A stretch of DNA of 64,000 nucleotides. Origin: Parapristionchus giblindavisi. Its lineage: Eukaryota > Nematoda > Chromadorea > Rhabditida > Diplogasteridae. Position 1 is the stretch's first letter. The number at the start of each line of letters is the position of its first letter. Under the pieces are notes generated by a model. It saw only the letters and a list, made by a program, of their open reading frames with translations, did no database searches and was not told where the DNA came from. Location of the stretch: the NCBI GenBank assembly GCA_943737045.1, contig CALSFV010000465.1, positions 50,505-114,504 of the forward strand, written 5' to 3'. The translations under genes were made by a program, and so were the position numbers. Below are positions 37,531 to 50,298 of this stretch, one piece after another.

Positions 37531-38634
37531 TTCATTATCGATTCATTCATTGATTGATTATATTGATTGACTGCACCCCTCCATCACTACTGTATTTATT
37601 GATCTCCATATATATCTCCATAGTCGTCTCCCCACCTGTTGTGTATCTTTTTTTAGTTTGCCTGAATACTTGTGTATTTGATCTTTTTATACATTCCCTA
37701 TATTCCCCATAATCCCTTTTTAATATTAAAATATATTAAATTTACGTTCTCACGTTCCTCATTCCTTGCGATGATTGTAGTGTCTTTTATCTGTTGTAAT
37801 CTACAGTAATCTCTTCTATTCACCCTGATATTGATCGGGTATTAAAAGGTCCTTCGTTTTCGGTATAGAGCTAATTATTGTCCTAGTCGATTCATTTGAT
37901 CTACAGTAACCAGTAAGTACAGTACTTTCGAATCAGGATTAGAATGTCATTGTATTCTTCTGAGATATACAGATTCAGTCTAGCTTTTCCTTTTTCTTCT
38001 TCAAAGATGTATTTTCTAGAGTAATATGTGATTGTATAAAAGATTTTATACATTTATAACGTTTTTTTGCCACTGTTTCAGGAGTTGTATATAGACTCTT
38101 TTCATTACTTTATTACTTATGACTGATTATTCGACTGGGTGTCATCGTGGTTGAACATCTCTTCTACCATTTCTATCCTGTTCGTCCTCCTCAAAGTAAC
38201 AACATAAGATGAGAAAGAGTGATGATAGTACAAGCCATCCATATCTTTATCACGCGGTCATGTTTGTGACAGAATGAATGACCAAATTGAGCTGTTAGTG
38301 GTTACGGTATTTCTTTTGTCCTCATGTCCTTGTGTGTCTCTTGAAGTGGTATGATTGGAGATCGTTAGAGAGAGAGAAGGGGGAAGATAACTCTCAACGA
38401 CTTGTCCACTTCTTCTTCTTCTCCTACTTCTAAGCCCGTTCTCCTCCTCCCCCTCCTTTCATCGATTCTCTCTCACCCCATTCTCTCTTCATCTCTCTTT
38501 CCCCCTCACTCTCTCTCTCTCTCTCTCTCTCTCACTCCATTCTCTCTTCATCTCTCTCTCTCTCTCCATCTCTCTCTCTCTCTCACTCCATTCTCTCTTC
38601 ATCTCTCTCTCTCTCTCCATCTCTCTCTCTCACT

Positions 38635-38677
<43 letters not shown>

Positions 38678-40809
38678 TCCCTCTCCCTCTCCCTCTCCCT
38701 CCCCCTCTCCCTCCCCCTCTCCCTCTCATCCTTCTCCATCTCTCTCCATCATCTCCATTTCTGTCCTCTCCATTCGTATCTTCTTACCTCTTCCTCCTCC
38801 TTCTCCTCTTCCTCCTCTTCCTCTCTATCCGTCCATCTTCTGTCATTCTTCCCATCCATCTCTCCATCATTCACACCAAACATATGATGTAGTATCTCCC
38901 TCTCCCCTCCAGTATTCTTGGTCACGCCAACTCTGGCACAACCTCTCATCGAGTATAATTGACAGGAGTGTGAAACGGGGAATAAGCTGGACGGGGAAAG
39001 GGAGAGGGAGAGACTAGAATGAGAGAGAGGGAGAGGGAGAAAGGGAGAGAGGAAGAGGCCCGCACAGGTTGGCACACCCCCTACTTTATTCTTTCCCCTG
39101 CTCTCACTTCTTTTTTGTTCGCGTAAACTCGAACCATTTCACTTTATTGTGTTCCATTCTCTTCTTCTTCTTTCTGTCTAAGATAATATCATCTATATGG
39201 GAATGAAGTAGATGGAGTCTCATGATTGACGTCGTATTTATCTTCTCATTCATATTAATCTTGTCTAACTACATCATCGACTTCATGATGGCCCCTAGTA
39301 GAGAACCAGACACAATCATGTTTCAGCCTCTGTGTGTAAGGGGATGGATAGGTGGGGAAATGATTCTTCGTTTAGACCTCCCCCATGAATTGAATTGTGA
39401 ACTTGGTGGTGTATACCATGACGTTTATGTTCTTCATGTATGATGGACATGACATATTATTGATTGATCTTTTATCCTTCTTATTTCCTTTGCTATCAGT
39501 TGTGTGCACTTAACAGTTGATGGATAGCGAATTGAGAGAATAAGATAGATAGATAGATAGATAGATAGAGTAAGGGCTGTAGATGATCACCATCAGCTGC
39601 TGAGAGAGACAGAGAGTGAGAAGTGGAGGGAGAGGGTAGAGGGAGGGAGTGAGATAGGGATAGGGAGAGGGAGAGAGATCACATTGGTGTTGTACATGTG
39701 CAATCTACTCTCATCATCTCTTAATCTCTTTTTGCAATCGTTTCAACTTTATTAACTCCGTAAACTTAATATTTAAATTATTTACCTTCATTATACAATT
39801 AAGATGATATTTATTTGTCTGTACATCTGATTAGATTCAAATATAATTATAGTACATCTATTATGGTTTCATTATGTGCTTTTGTCTTCTATTTATGCTT
39901 CTCATCCTCTTCTCTCATTGTATTCTCATTTATCTCTTTCTCTAATTCTCTCCCTCTTCTCTTCTTCTCATTATCTCTATCTCTTCCTATTAGAGACTCT
40001 AACAAATGTAGCCATCACACTATTCTCACTCTCCCTCTTGGATCTCTCCCTCTTCCTTTTCCTCTTTCTCTCCCTATCTCTATCTTGAGTTGAGTATATT
40101 ATATAAGGTGTTCACTTCTCATCTCTCTCCATCTTCTTCTTCTTCTCTTCTAGTATTGTATATAGCAGACTCGAATCGAACTGTCTATCTCTTCTTCTTC
40201 TCTTACTATGTGTTCTCTGTCCCCCTTCCTCCTCCTTCAATGAGATAGTAGGGATGGGTGGAGAGGGAGAGAGGGAGGGCACATCATGCACGTATTCATG
40301 TACCCCAACGATGAGAATTGAAAGAGATATTGATTGACTTGTCGTTTACTTTTACCTCTATCTTTATCTTCGTCTCTCCCTCTACCCTTTATGCTCTACC
40401 TATACCTCTACTTCTATCCTTACGTTTCCTTTACCTTTCGTTCGCTCTACCTCTACTTCTGTCTCCGTTAACTTCTTCCTTCTCTATCTCCTTTCATAAT
40501 GTCTATTATGTTCAATCATCATTCATTCTCCTCTTTCATCTCCTTCATCATCAATGATTCTCCCATTCCATTCCAATTCTTCTTTCGTCTAAGCTCCCTT
40601 TCTCTCCCTCTCCCTATCCATCTCCCTCCTCTCTCCCTCTCCCTATCCATCTCCCTCCTCTCTCCCTCTCCCTCCTCTCTCCCTCTCCCTCCTCTCCCCC
40701 TCATATCTCCCTCCTCTCTCTCCCTCTCTCTCCCTCTTCCTCTCCCTCTTCCTCTCCCTCCTCTCTCTCTCCTTCTCCTTCTCCCTCTCTCTCTATCCAT
40801 CTCTCTCTC

Positions 40810-40859
<50 letters not shown>

Positions 40860-42099
40860 TCCCTCTCCCTCTCCCTCTCTCCCTCTGCCTCTCTCATTTC
40901 CGTAATCGTATATGGACTCGGTCTTCTAATTATATGTGAGAATAGAAGTCGTGTTCATTATCCATATGGAGAGAGAGAGGAGGGAGTCAATACCATCTCT
41001 TCTCTTCTCTTCTCTCATATTATTCTACCTCTTCTTCTTCTTTCCTTCTTTCTTTACAACATTCATGTATGATACATATACACACACTAATACCAAGTAC
41101 ATTCTCTTCCTCTTCCATTCCCCCTTTACTCTTCTACCTCTCTCCTCCCTCCCTCCCTCCCTCCTTCTCTTCCTCGTGACATTTCCCCTACTCCTCCCTT
41201 CATTTCTCTCTCTATCTTCAATTTCCTCTTTTCTATCTTTCTCCTTCTTCTCTATTCATCTCGATCGAATTTGGATAGATACTGGATGTTTTATCATCTT
41301 TATTTGATCTTATCTTAATGGATGGAGGATAATCACTATTCATTTTCTTGTATTCTCTATCTCTTTCTTCTCCATTCATGTTTACCTGTCAGATTCACGT
41401 TTCCCTCCTTCTATTTCTTCGTCATCATCATCGTCATCTTCTCTTCAATGACTGACTGATTCATTCATTCATCTTCTGTATATTCTATTTCATCATTAAT
41501 TGATTAGATGATCTGTGATTGATTGATTGACTGATTACTCTGTCCCTTTCCTCCTTCTCCTTCTCCTTCTATCATTGAATCTCACGTATAATGATATGGT
41601 CACGTTCCATTCTTTGTCCCCTATCAACTTATCATCGAATCTGTCTATCAATGAACATTCATATTTCATTTTCTCCCCTTCACTATTCAGTTATTGTTAT
41701 CTGACATTTTCCATTTTATTTCTTTCTTCTACTTCCTAGTATGCAATGTCTTTATTGATTATTCAAATGTGGTTTAATTCGTGACCAATTCATGATCATT
41801 CCTACAGTATCGCTACTATCCGTTTCCCGTGCCTTTCAATTACTACAATATTATGATTATTATTAATACTGTAATTTGAAGATATCGATCGTGGTGGATC
41901 ATTTGTGATCGATCGAGTGTGCGGGTTGGAAGCACGAGTGAAGACAGAAGAGATAGAGAGATAGATAGGGAGGAGTAGATAGATAGAGATAGAGAGTATC
42001 TCTCTATCTATCTATCTATACTCTATACCTCTACTTGTTTCCTCATATCGATTCATTCTCCTCTGATTTAATCTACAAATCAATCAATACAATCTCGTA
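37531..42099. repeat. Intergenic region with CT-rich simple repeats
   Basis: CT and CTCCCT tracts occupy 38,500-38,730, 39,950-40,080 and 40,590-40,895, with mixed pyrimidine-rich DNA to 41,250. Plus-strand pyrimidine orientation is the opposite of the left part of the window. A GATA tetramer run is at 39,543-39,569. The only non-repetitive ORF with a signal-like start (39,222-39,443) is listed separately. No other gene is supported. Confidence 0.6.
39222..39443 (+). CDS. Hypothetical short ORF with hydrophobic N terminus
   Basis: A 73-codon intronless frame starting MIDVVFIFSFILILSNYII, which resembles a signal peptide, followed by a mixed polar sequence with two cysteines (PLCVRGWIGGEMIL; ELNCELGGVY). 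Unlike neighbouring frames it is not made of simple repeat. No family is recognised and no promoter or poly(A) signal can be assigned, so it may be chance. Confidence 0.2.
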   Translation: MIDVVFIFSFILILSNYIIDFMMAPSREPDTIMFQPLCVRGWIGGEMILRLDLPHELNCELGGVYHDVYVLHV

Positions 42100-44565
42100 A
42101 TGGGAGCACGTCAATCGATCGATGAAAGACCTCGATCCAATTCTGTTGATACTGCATCATCCAATGGAGCACCTCCACATACATTGGCACCTAGAGGAGC
42201 CAGTCGATCGGTATGGTAGTTATATATTTATTTTGAGGGTTATTGATTGTTTGAGAGGGATTATTGATCCCTCTGTTGATAGTATTGATTGATTGATTTG
42301 CATAATTTATTAACAGACTGGGGCTATTTGCCGATGCAGTAGTTTGTTGTGAATTGGGATAGTTTATCGATTGATTAGCTCTCTACGATGGTAGTTTACA
42401 TGGAAGTAAGTGGATGAGAGATGGCATAGGTGACTTTGTTGTTTATGCCACTCATGACTTAACTAGTTCATGGAGAAGAGTTGATGGTGGACACACAAGT
42501 GGTAGATAATGATCTTTGATCTCTGATTGATCTTTTGATCTTTGATCTCTATTCAGGTGCTATCGACGACAGATATCATGACAGCGATGCGTCGTGCAGA
42601 GGAAGAGATGATGAATGGAATAATGGGAGGAGGAGGATCAGATGATGATGATGTCAATGGAGGAATACCTGGACCGAGTAGACCACCCATATATCCACGA
42701 GGAGAGAATAATGGGTACGGATTAGTTATTGATTTATTGATTCATTCATGAAATATGATATTGATAAAAATTTCGATCTATTACCAGAATGGGGTTGAAT
42801 AGATGGTTTATTGAATGAGTGAATCACTAATGTGCCGGGTCTAGATTTGGATTGATTTCGTTTTGTCTTTCGAGTTTAGTGGGTTATATACTGTACGTAG
42901 TACGCGAGTGGGCTGCGAAAGTATCATACATTGCATATTTAGAGTAAAAAATGACAGATTTAGTATCAGAAACAATACTGGTAATGTTTTGTGTATGTCG
43001 GACATACTATGTCCTAAACGAAAGATAAGTCCTTCACCTTGTATCGTCACGCTGTAGATCTTAGTTCCAATCAGTTGATTTTCATGAGTTAACCATATTG
43101 AACAATCTTCCAATTATTGGCTTATTTCTTAGTAGGGCAGCTTTGACAAATCATTATGAAATATTTAGAATTGAAATATCATGTAATCGTTGACCTTCTC
43201 ATGTTTTTGTACAAGGAGACGATGATTAATATCTCTTTATTTTGAAATAAATTGTATTTTTGTTATTTGTTTAAAAAGGGAAAATCGTAGAAAAGTCGAG
43301 GTTTAATTGACAAATCTGTGAATAACAATGATTTTCCTGTCGTCTTTTATTCTTTGAAAATGTTACTTGACACATGTTGCAAGTGGAGAAGCTTTTGTGT
43401 GTCATTTGAATAAGTCTTACTCTCTCAATTGTGACATAAAATCAATCGATATTCAATCAATGAATCAATAATTCAATTTCAGTCGTCGTTCTCATCCTGG
43501 AGGTTCATCATCCAATCGTCGTCATCGACTTCATCATGCTAATATACGAAGATCATTCTTTCTTGTCGGTCAGTCATTTATTGATTTATTATAGGAGATT
43601 ATTGATTGATTGGATAAGGGTATTGAGTTATCAGGGAACATTTAAAATGTTATGTAGTAGAGCATGTGTTCATTAGGTTAATGTATTGGGGGGAGAGGGG
43701 GGAATATGGTCATCGATATGTCTTCTAAGGGTCTTCATTTCTATAAATAGTGTGGATGCGTGACCTGTCATCCCATCTCTATCTCTATATTTCTCTTTCC
43801 TCTTCCATATCTCATTCATCATCTACTTCTTTACTTGTTTGACTATAGTGAAAGTGGGATGATGATATTGAATTGGTCGATGAAACTTCCATCATGGAAG
43901 AGTACATGTATAGAGAGAGAGGAAGAAGTTTGGAAGAATTGAGTACTCGAGCACTCATTCGCTACAAGAATATAGAGAGAATATTCCTACCTTCCCCCTT
44001 ATTCCACCTGCCGACTGCTAAACACAGTAAGTCCGAAGAGATGCAAATATCAGCTGTATGTAGTTTGATCTCGTTACATGTATGTAGTGTGCTCAATGAG
44101 GGACGACTAAGGAGGGGGAGATTTGTGTGGTTTTTGTTCGTGGTAAGAGAGGAGGAGAGGTGGTGGGAGAAGAGGAAGATAGGGGGGGGGGGTGGGGAAT
44201 GAGAAGTAAATGGAATTAGAGTGTATATGTCCATACTTTATTCTTATTCCTATTCTTTATTCGATTGACCATAAATAAATAGGGATTATACAACAGTGAT
44301 CATTGTATTGTATTGGAGTGAATATTGATTGATTGTCTTTATTGATTAAATCTTAATATGAAATATTGAAGAAACGGGACTAGGTGAGATTTTGTGATCG
44401 ATATTGACTTGGGTACGTGTGAGAAACAGTATAATCAATCAATAATTATAGATATCGATTGTCCAATCTGTAAGAAGAGAGTGGCATCAGATGAGGCAGA
44501 TGTTCATTTGGTGATGTGTTTGACGAGACCGAAGATTACCTATAATGGTTGGTTCATTTTACTTT

Positions 44566-44601
<36 letters not shown>

Positions 44602-45775
44602 TTATGATTGCTATCATTTGTTGAAATACATAACTGATTCTTTGACACATGGTGATTTCCCGTATCAGGTCACCATAAAGTATGGGATGAATAGGGTGTA
44701 GTAGTTATAATGTCATCTAGAAATAAATATTTTCATACTCTCATAATGTAAGGATCGATCCACTATATATCAGTATAATTTTTTATGCGGAAGATTACAA
44801 TATAAGCGAAAAATAACGATTTTTCTAAACCGACAGAATATTTTTAAAACACCCTGTGAGATTATTGAAAATGTATGCTCCTTGTATTTTGTGATTGGAA
44901 AAAAAACACGGTGATTACGTGTTTCGAGTTGTTTATCTTAGGGAATAATGATTGTTGAATACGTTTTCTTTGTTCGAAACCAACCTTAAAATGTTCTTCG
45001 GATTAGTTCATGTTACGTAGTCATTAAGATATATATTATGATTACTGAAATAACTCAATCGATATCCAGATGTACCAAGAATGGGTATGATGATAACATC
45101 GCATTTCTTTACAGTCTTTACATAAGTACCTAAATTTCAAAGATATTTCGTCACTCTAATTGTATGCTTTTATGTCAACGTAGATAGGGGAAAGATGAGA
45201 AATATCTCATTTTTTCTTATTCACAAACTTGTTTAGCTTGGGTATCTTCTGTCTGGAAACTAGAATGATGGAAGATAAAAGTTTCAAGAACCGAAGTTGC
45301 TTTGTTTTGTTTGGTTGATTACCTATGGGATCAGTGATCGAACATCCATGAGTGACTACGTTAAGATCATTTTAGTATTGTTCACATACGATCCATGTAG
45401 ACCAATCCTTCAATTGTGCACAATAGTAATATGTTATTGATCTTTGATCTTTACAGAGGATATTCTGACGGAGACAAAAGGGGAATGTTCCATTTGTTTG
45501 GAGGATATGGAAGAGGGAACGACGATTGCACGTCTACCTTGTCTGTGCATATACCATAAAGAGTACGTTAGTCATTTATTATCGGTATTATCAATTCATA
45601 AGACATCAAATTTACAATATGGAGATATTTAGATGAGTGATCTGAGACAAGAATGTCACAGGTTTAGGAAATGGATTCAACTTACGTTTAATAGACAATT
45701 ATTGATTATTTCAGTTGTATCGATGATTGGTTCAAACGAAAGAATTGTTGTCCCGAACATCCCGGGGATGATTGA
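42100..45775 (+). CDS. ZNRF2: ZNRF1/2-type E3 ubiquitin ligase (zinc finger + RING)
   Basis: Seven exons: 42,100-42,210; 42,557-42,714; 43,483-43,568; about 43,855-44,026; 44,452-44,547; 45,457-45,562; 45,715-45,775; about 260 residues. It starts MGARQS, with Gly2 suited to N-myristoylation as in ZNRF1/2 (MGAKQS). The C terminus has the family's tandem arrangement: a zinc finger, CPICKKRVASDEADVHLVMC, leading through TRPKITYN into a RING with ECSICLEDMEEGTTIARLPC, then LCIYHKDCIDDWF and the terminal CPEHPGDD. ZNRF ligases are membrane-associated and act at endosomes and the plasma membrane. The middle is low-complexity (Gly, Asp, Arg/His). The exon 3 to exon 4 junction is not in phase with the best consensus splice sites. 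GATCTTTGATC motifs sit directly before exons 2 and 6. Confidence 0.9.
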
Positions 45776-48240
45776 TTATTGATTGATTGATTATCTCCGA
45801 TTTTGTACCGTAATCTTATCGATTGACTGCACGTGGTGTGCACGAGTGCGTCTACACGGGCCGACGTTTTCTCCCGCTCTGTCCTTTCTCCCCATTTACT
45901 TGCTTCATTATTTGCCCTTTTTGTTTCCATCTAATACGAGTTCGATTTCTCATTGATTCATTCGATCCCTGATTACCTACCGTAATCCATTCATATTATT
46001 GATTGATTAATTGCCATGATATACTTATCGATTGATCTATCTATCAATAGATTGAATATATGTGGTATGTCTTGTTTCTCTTCCTCCATTTGGGTATACA
46101 ATATACATAACGTCCCCTCACTCTCACACACTTCTGGTGTAAGTATTCGTAATTGTATCACTTCTCGATTACAGTAATCCTTCCCCTCACCACCACACCA
46201 CAATTAATCCGAGTGAATTCCGCTCTATTCCCGTTGATTCATTGCCCCATTCATCTCTTTTCAGAGTATACGGTATCCAATTTGTCCCCCATTGCTTGTA
46301 TTATCGATTATATGAGTATATGATGCTCTATCTCTCACGATTGAGAAGAATAATATTTGTTCGAGATAAACGATATTAAGTTATTGATTGTGGATACTAT
46401 CGTCGATGTTGGGAACAGAGCTTGATTTTCCGACATTTTTATGTCGTGAAAATTGATTATCAGTCGTGTGGTAACGATGAAACATCGAACCTTTCTTTCT
46501 CACATCTCTGGTCCTAGCGCCTCTTGATTAATTCTATTATTTTCAATGGTCCTATATATGGTAGAGATGTTCACATAAGTTTTACACTATTGCTGAAGTT
46601 TGATTTTTGATCTTTGAAAATTTTTAAAAAAATGTAGATAAATCCCGCATTTAAAAACTTTAAATGTCGATTTTCGACCATTGTTTGAAAAATCATGGAC
46701 AAAGATAAAGATACAAAGATCAAATGACAATTTGCCTCTATGTACAAGATAGGAAGTGGTTCCCTGTCAGTGCCAGATCAGTGATAGAGTGGCCAGATGA
46801 TCAGAGGAGATCGATGGGCAGAGACGCAGAGAGTCATCGCGCGCGCACTGAACTCGATTTAGCACCACCACTGAGACGGGTGGCGGGCGTGATAACTTCA
46901 CTGAAAAAACATTAAAATTTTAAAAATGATAATTTTGATAAAATAAAGACTCTAAATGACTCTAATAATTTTATTGGCACAGATTTCGTATGAAAAAGTC
47001 GAAATACCTGCGAAAGAAAAGCTCACTCTTCTATGGCGGACAGAAATATATTTAGTTGATAAATCTGAGTAGGATGCCCAAACTAATACTTATGATAATC
47101 TGCTAAATTACTTTAATAAATCAGTTGCCACCGGCAACTCCAGCTACACTATCTGAGAAAAAAAACAGAATATTAATAATAATAATAATAATAAATTATA
47201 ATAAATTTATCCGTTATAATGTTGACTTAGATACAGTGAACAATTGATGTCGTGAATGGATAATTAAGCTAGTTTAATTTACAGAAATGTGCACAATAAA
47301 TCCCTCTTCCCGCAAAATTTTCTTGCGATTTAGTAATGTTTTAATTTGACGCTTAATATAATCATAATATGAATAATAATATGAATGAATATGGATATGA
47401 TCATGGTAGATTCTATAACTACAGTAATATCTCTATCAGATCTCAGTGACCGTATAAATACTTTTAATTGCTAATATTAAGGTTTGTTTTTCAATGAGTA
47501 TTTTTTATGCATAATTAATTTTGTGAATTGCACAAGATAATACCGTGTTTTTCGTCCAGCAATGCTTTTTTAAAGTTTGTTTAATAAGTTAGTCTCATTT
47601 CGTTCGTCATGTAGAATTTTTTGAGCAAGTGAGCAAGTAATTTGATGATGAGATACTGTAATATGAGAACTACTGTAGATATATTGATTTTCATCTGAAT
47701 CACTTCGTTTTGGTTATGCTAGAATAATTAGCAACAAGGAAAGTTATCGAAAGTACATTGACAACAAAAACCACTATTTCGAAATTTCTATGATTTTATT
47801 ACGGTTGAAAAATGATTCATAATTCATGAATCACTGAACGAGAACCAAAAATCGCAGATATTAAAAAAAACATTACTTTACATAAATGTAATGCTCGGGG
47901 GATTGAAGTTTCATACCAAACAACACTTCAGAGGCCGTATCCATCCCACCATTCATGGATATCTATACAGATTTATAGTCCAATCTCTTATTCACCAGTC
48001 CATGGGACCCAATTAAGCGAAACGCCAAAAGATCTACATTTACTTAATTGAACCTCTACATATGTACCGATGTTTGGCTCCGCCAATTTCAGGAGGACCC
48101 TACGTATATACCGATTTTGACTCCGCCCATTTAACTGCGCGGGCTTGGACACCGCATGCAAACGTGGACCCACCCAAAAATCTTTATAAATTCTAAAAAG
48201 AAGCTCGTCAGAGGACGCATCTTCGGAGAAACTCCGGCGA
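45776..48240. other. Intergenic AT-rich region with one GC-rich island
   Basis: Mostly AT-rich with no supported gene. An (AAT)n run lies at about 47,175-47,194. A GC-rich, non-repetitive segment at about 46,740-46,905 stands out (includes GCGCGCGC-like sequence and GAGACGCAGAGAG) but has only a short, unconvincing ORF. Confidence 0.4.
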
Positions 48241-48249
48241 AGATCATCT

Positions 48250-49448
48250 TCCTTATTCTGGCACCCGAGTAGATAATCCACAATTATGGAGATCTTCCTC
48301 TGATGACGTCATCGACGATGATTCCACCTATGCAAAGAAAAATTAAACATAAATTCAATAACTACGTCCTTACGATTCAACTGCTAGCAAAAATCAACCA
48401 ACTACACTTCTGCGTTCTTTTTGAAATGTCAGGTTTTGCAAGATTTCCTACTGCGCTAACATCAAAATGACATGAAATGGAATCTTTTTAACGGAAGATG
48501 CAGAGGTTTTATAACAAACTACCTTGGAGAGTAGATGCGTATTGATAATTGTCGTCGACGTTCGCCCTAGGGAAGTTCGCGTCCCGACGCCCAGTGGACC
48601 CACGATACCTGGATCTGAAATGGGTTTGAAATGAAGTTAATGAAAGTCCTAACTACTATTAAACTCTCCTCGTGAATCCAAGTCGGTTGGACATCTCGAA
48701 TCATCCCTGTGTCCAGAATCCAACCATCGACTTCGATGAGGGGCTGCTGGCTCTGTAATGGATTCAAATGATTTCGAGAGGAGATTAGAGAGAGGGGTAA
48801 AGATGAAAGATCAACTTGGAAGTTGTGCAAAACAATTAAAAACAGCAAATGAAATTAACAGAACAGAACACACATGTGGCATACATAATAGAGAATCATA
48901 TGCAAATCGGAATATAATGGATGAATGAATAGACAACAAAAGTACAATGTATACAAATGAAAACCAGAAATAAATCGATAGAGAGGAAGGAAGGAAAGGG
49001 AAAGACTGAGGGAAATGATAAAAGCAGAGAGAGAGAGATGCGGAGGCAGTACGGCAGTTCGAAACGTCCGTTTGGGAACACCGATTTCGGAAACAGAACG
49101 TTGGGGAATTCGAAAATTCTGGAACATGGGCGGTATTTATGATTTCTTAGGGAGAAAATAGAAATTCAAAGTGATTTTCTATATTTTCTGCTGTCCCGTA
49201 CTGCCGAAATGGAGAAGGATAGAGACAGAGGGAGGTAGAGAAGGAGAGACAATGAATAAATATTGATAGAAATAATAGGAAACAGATTGTATTCGAATGA
49301 AAAGAAGAACACGATGCAAGAGACATGGACAGCGGGGGACTAAAAGATCAAAGATCAACTTGAACAAGCGTAGAACGAGAAGACGGATAACGCTACCAGT
49401 GATCGCAAAGAAAGAGAACAAAATATGAATACGGAATACGATAATCAT
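48250..49448 (-). CDS. Doubtful small multi-exon gene, possibly secreted
   Basis: Tentative model on the minus strand. Exon 49,448-49,397 encodes a signal-peptide-like MIIVFRIHILFSFFAITG. A possible second exon from 49,118 encodes a Cys-containing segment (PTFCFRNRCSQTDVSNC) but has no clear donor. An exon from about 48,754 encodes SQQPLIEVDGWILDTG and MIRDVQPTWIHEE. Then an exon from about 48,614 and a final exon starting near 48,329 encode VESSSMTSSEEDLHNCGL and a stop near 48,256. Junctions are individually plausible but the whole is unproven, and no family is recognised. GATCTTTGATC occurs in the first intron, as in neighbouring true introns. Confidence 0.3.
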
Positions 49449-50298
49449 AAAGGATGACCGGTGATCATATTCAAATTAATATACAATGGACAAGGTCAAT
49501 AGCGGTGAGGAAAGTGAATCAAGAAATCAAAAAAAGACGTATAGGCACGCGTACTATCAATGAAATTGGCGGGAAGAATGGAGGGGACAGAAATTCATAA
49601 ACGATATCGATGGTAGATCATGTTCACGCGCTGTCTTTCCTTCCTTGTACTCTCTCAATTATCCATACTCTCTCACTCTGTCTCTATCTCTGCCTGTACT
49701 CTCTTCTGTCTGGACACTCTCGCCTCTGATCAAACAATCATCACATAACAATAGGATGGTACTTTGATCAGACTGATCTACCGTCGATAGTGTTTATCTA
49801 TCATTGATTCATTCTCTCATTCGTGATGATTGCTTGATCAGAGGAGAGAGTATTCAGACAGAAGAGAGTACAGACAGAGACAGAGACAGAGTGAGAGAGC
49901 ATGGGTAATTGAGAGAGTACAAGGAAGGAAATACAGAGAGTGAACATGATTTAACAGTTCCTAATCCAATCAGTTATTGAATAAGCATGTGATTAAGCAT
50001 GTGAATGTTGTTGATAATGTCCAAATGTTGATAATGGGCGACTGTTCCGATCTATCGAATCCAATTCTCAAGCCATTTCTGATTAAAAATTGAATTGGTA
50101 TAAAAAGGGATAGTTGAATGGTAATAATAGGAGTAGATGTGACAGAAGTTTTAGAATATGTAATTTGTGTCATAGGTTATTCTCTCATAATCAGGTGCTT
50201 ATTGTTAGTATGTTGAACATAAATGTAGATATAATGAAAATACTACATTTATCGAGATAGTTCGATATACTCGAAAAGAAGATGGGGGGAGTCATCAT

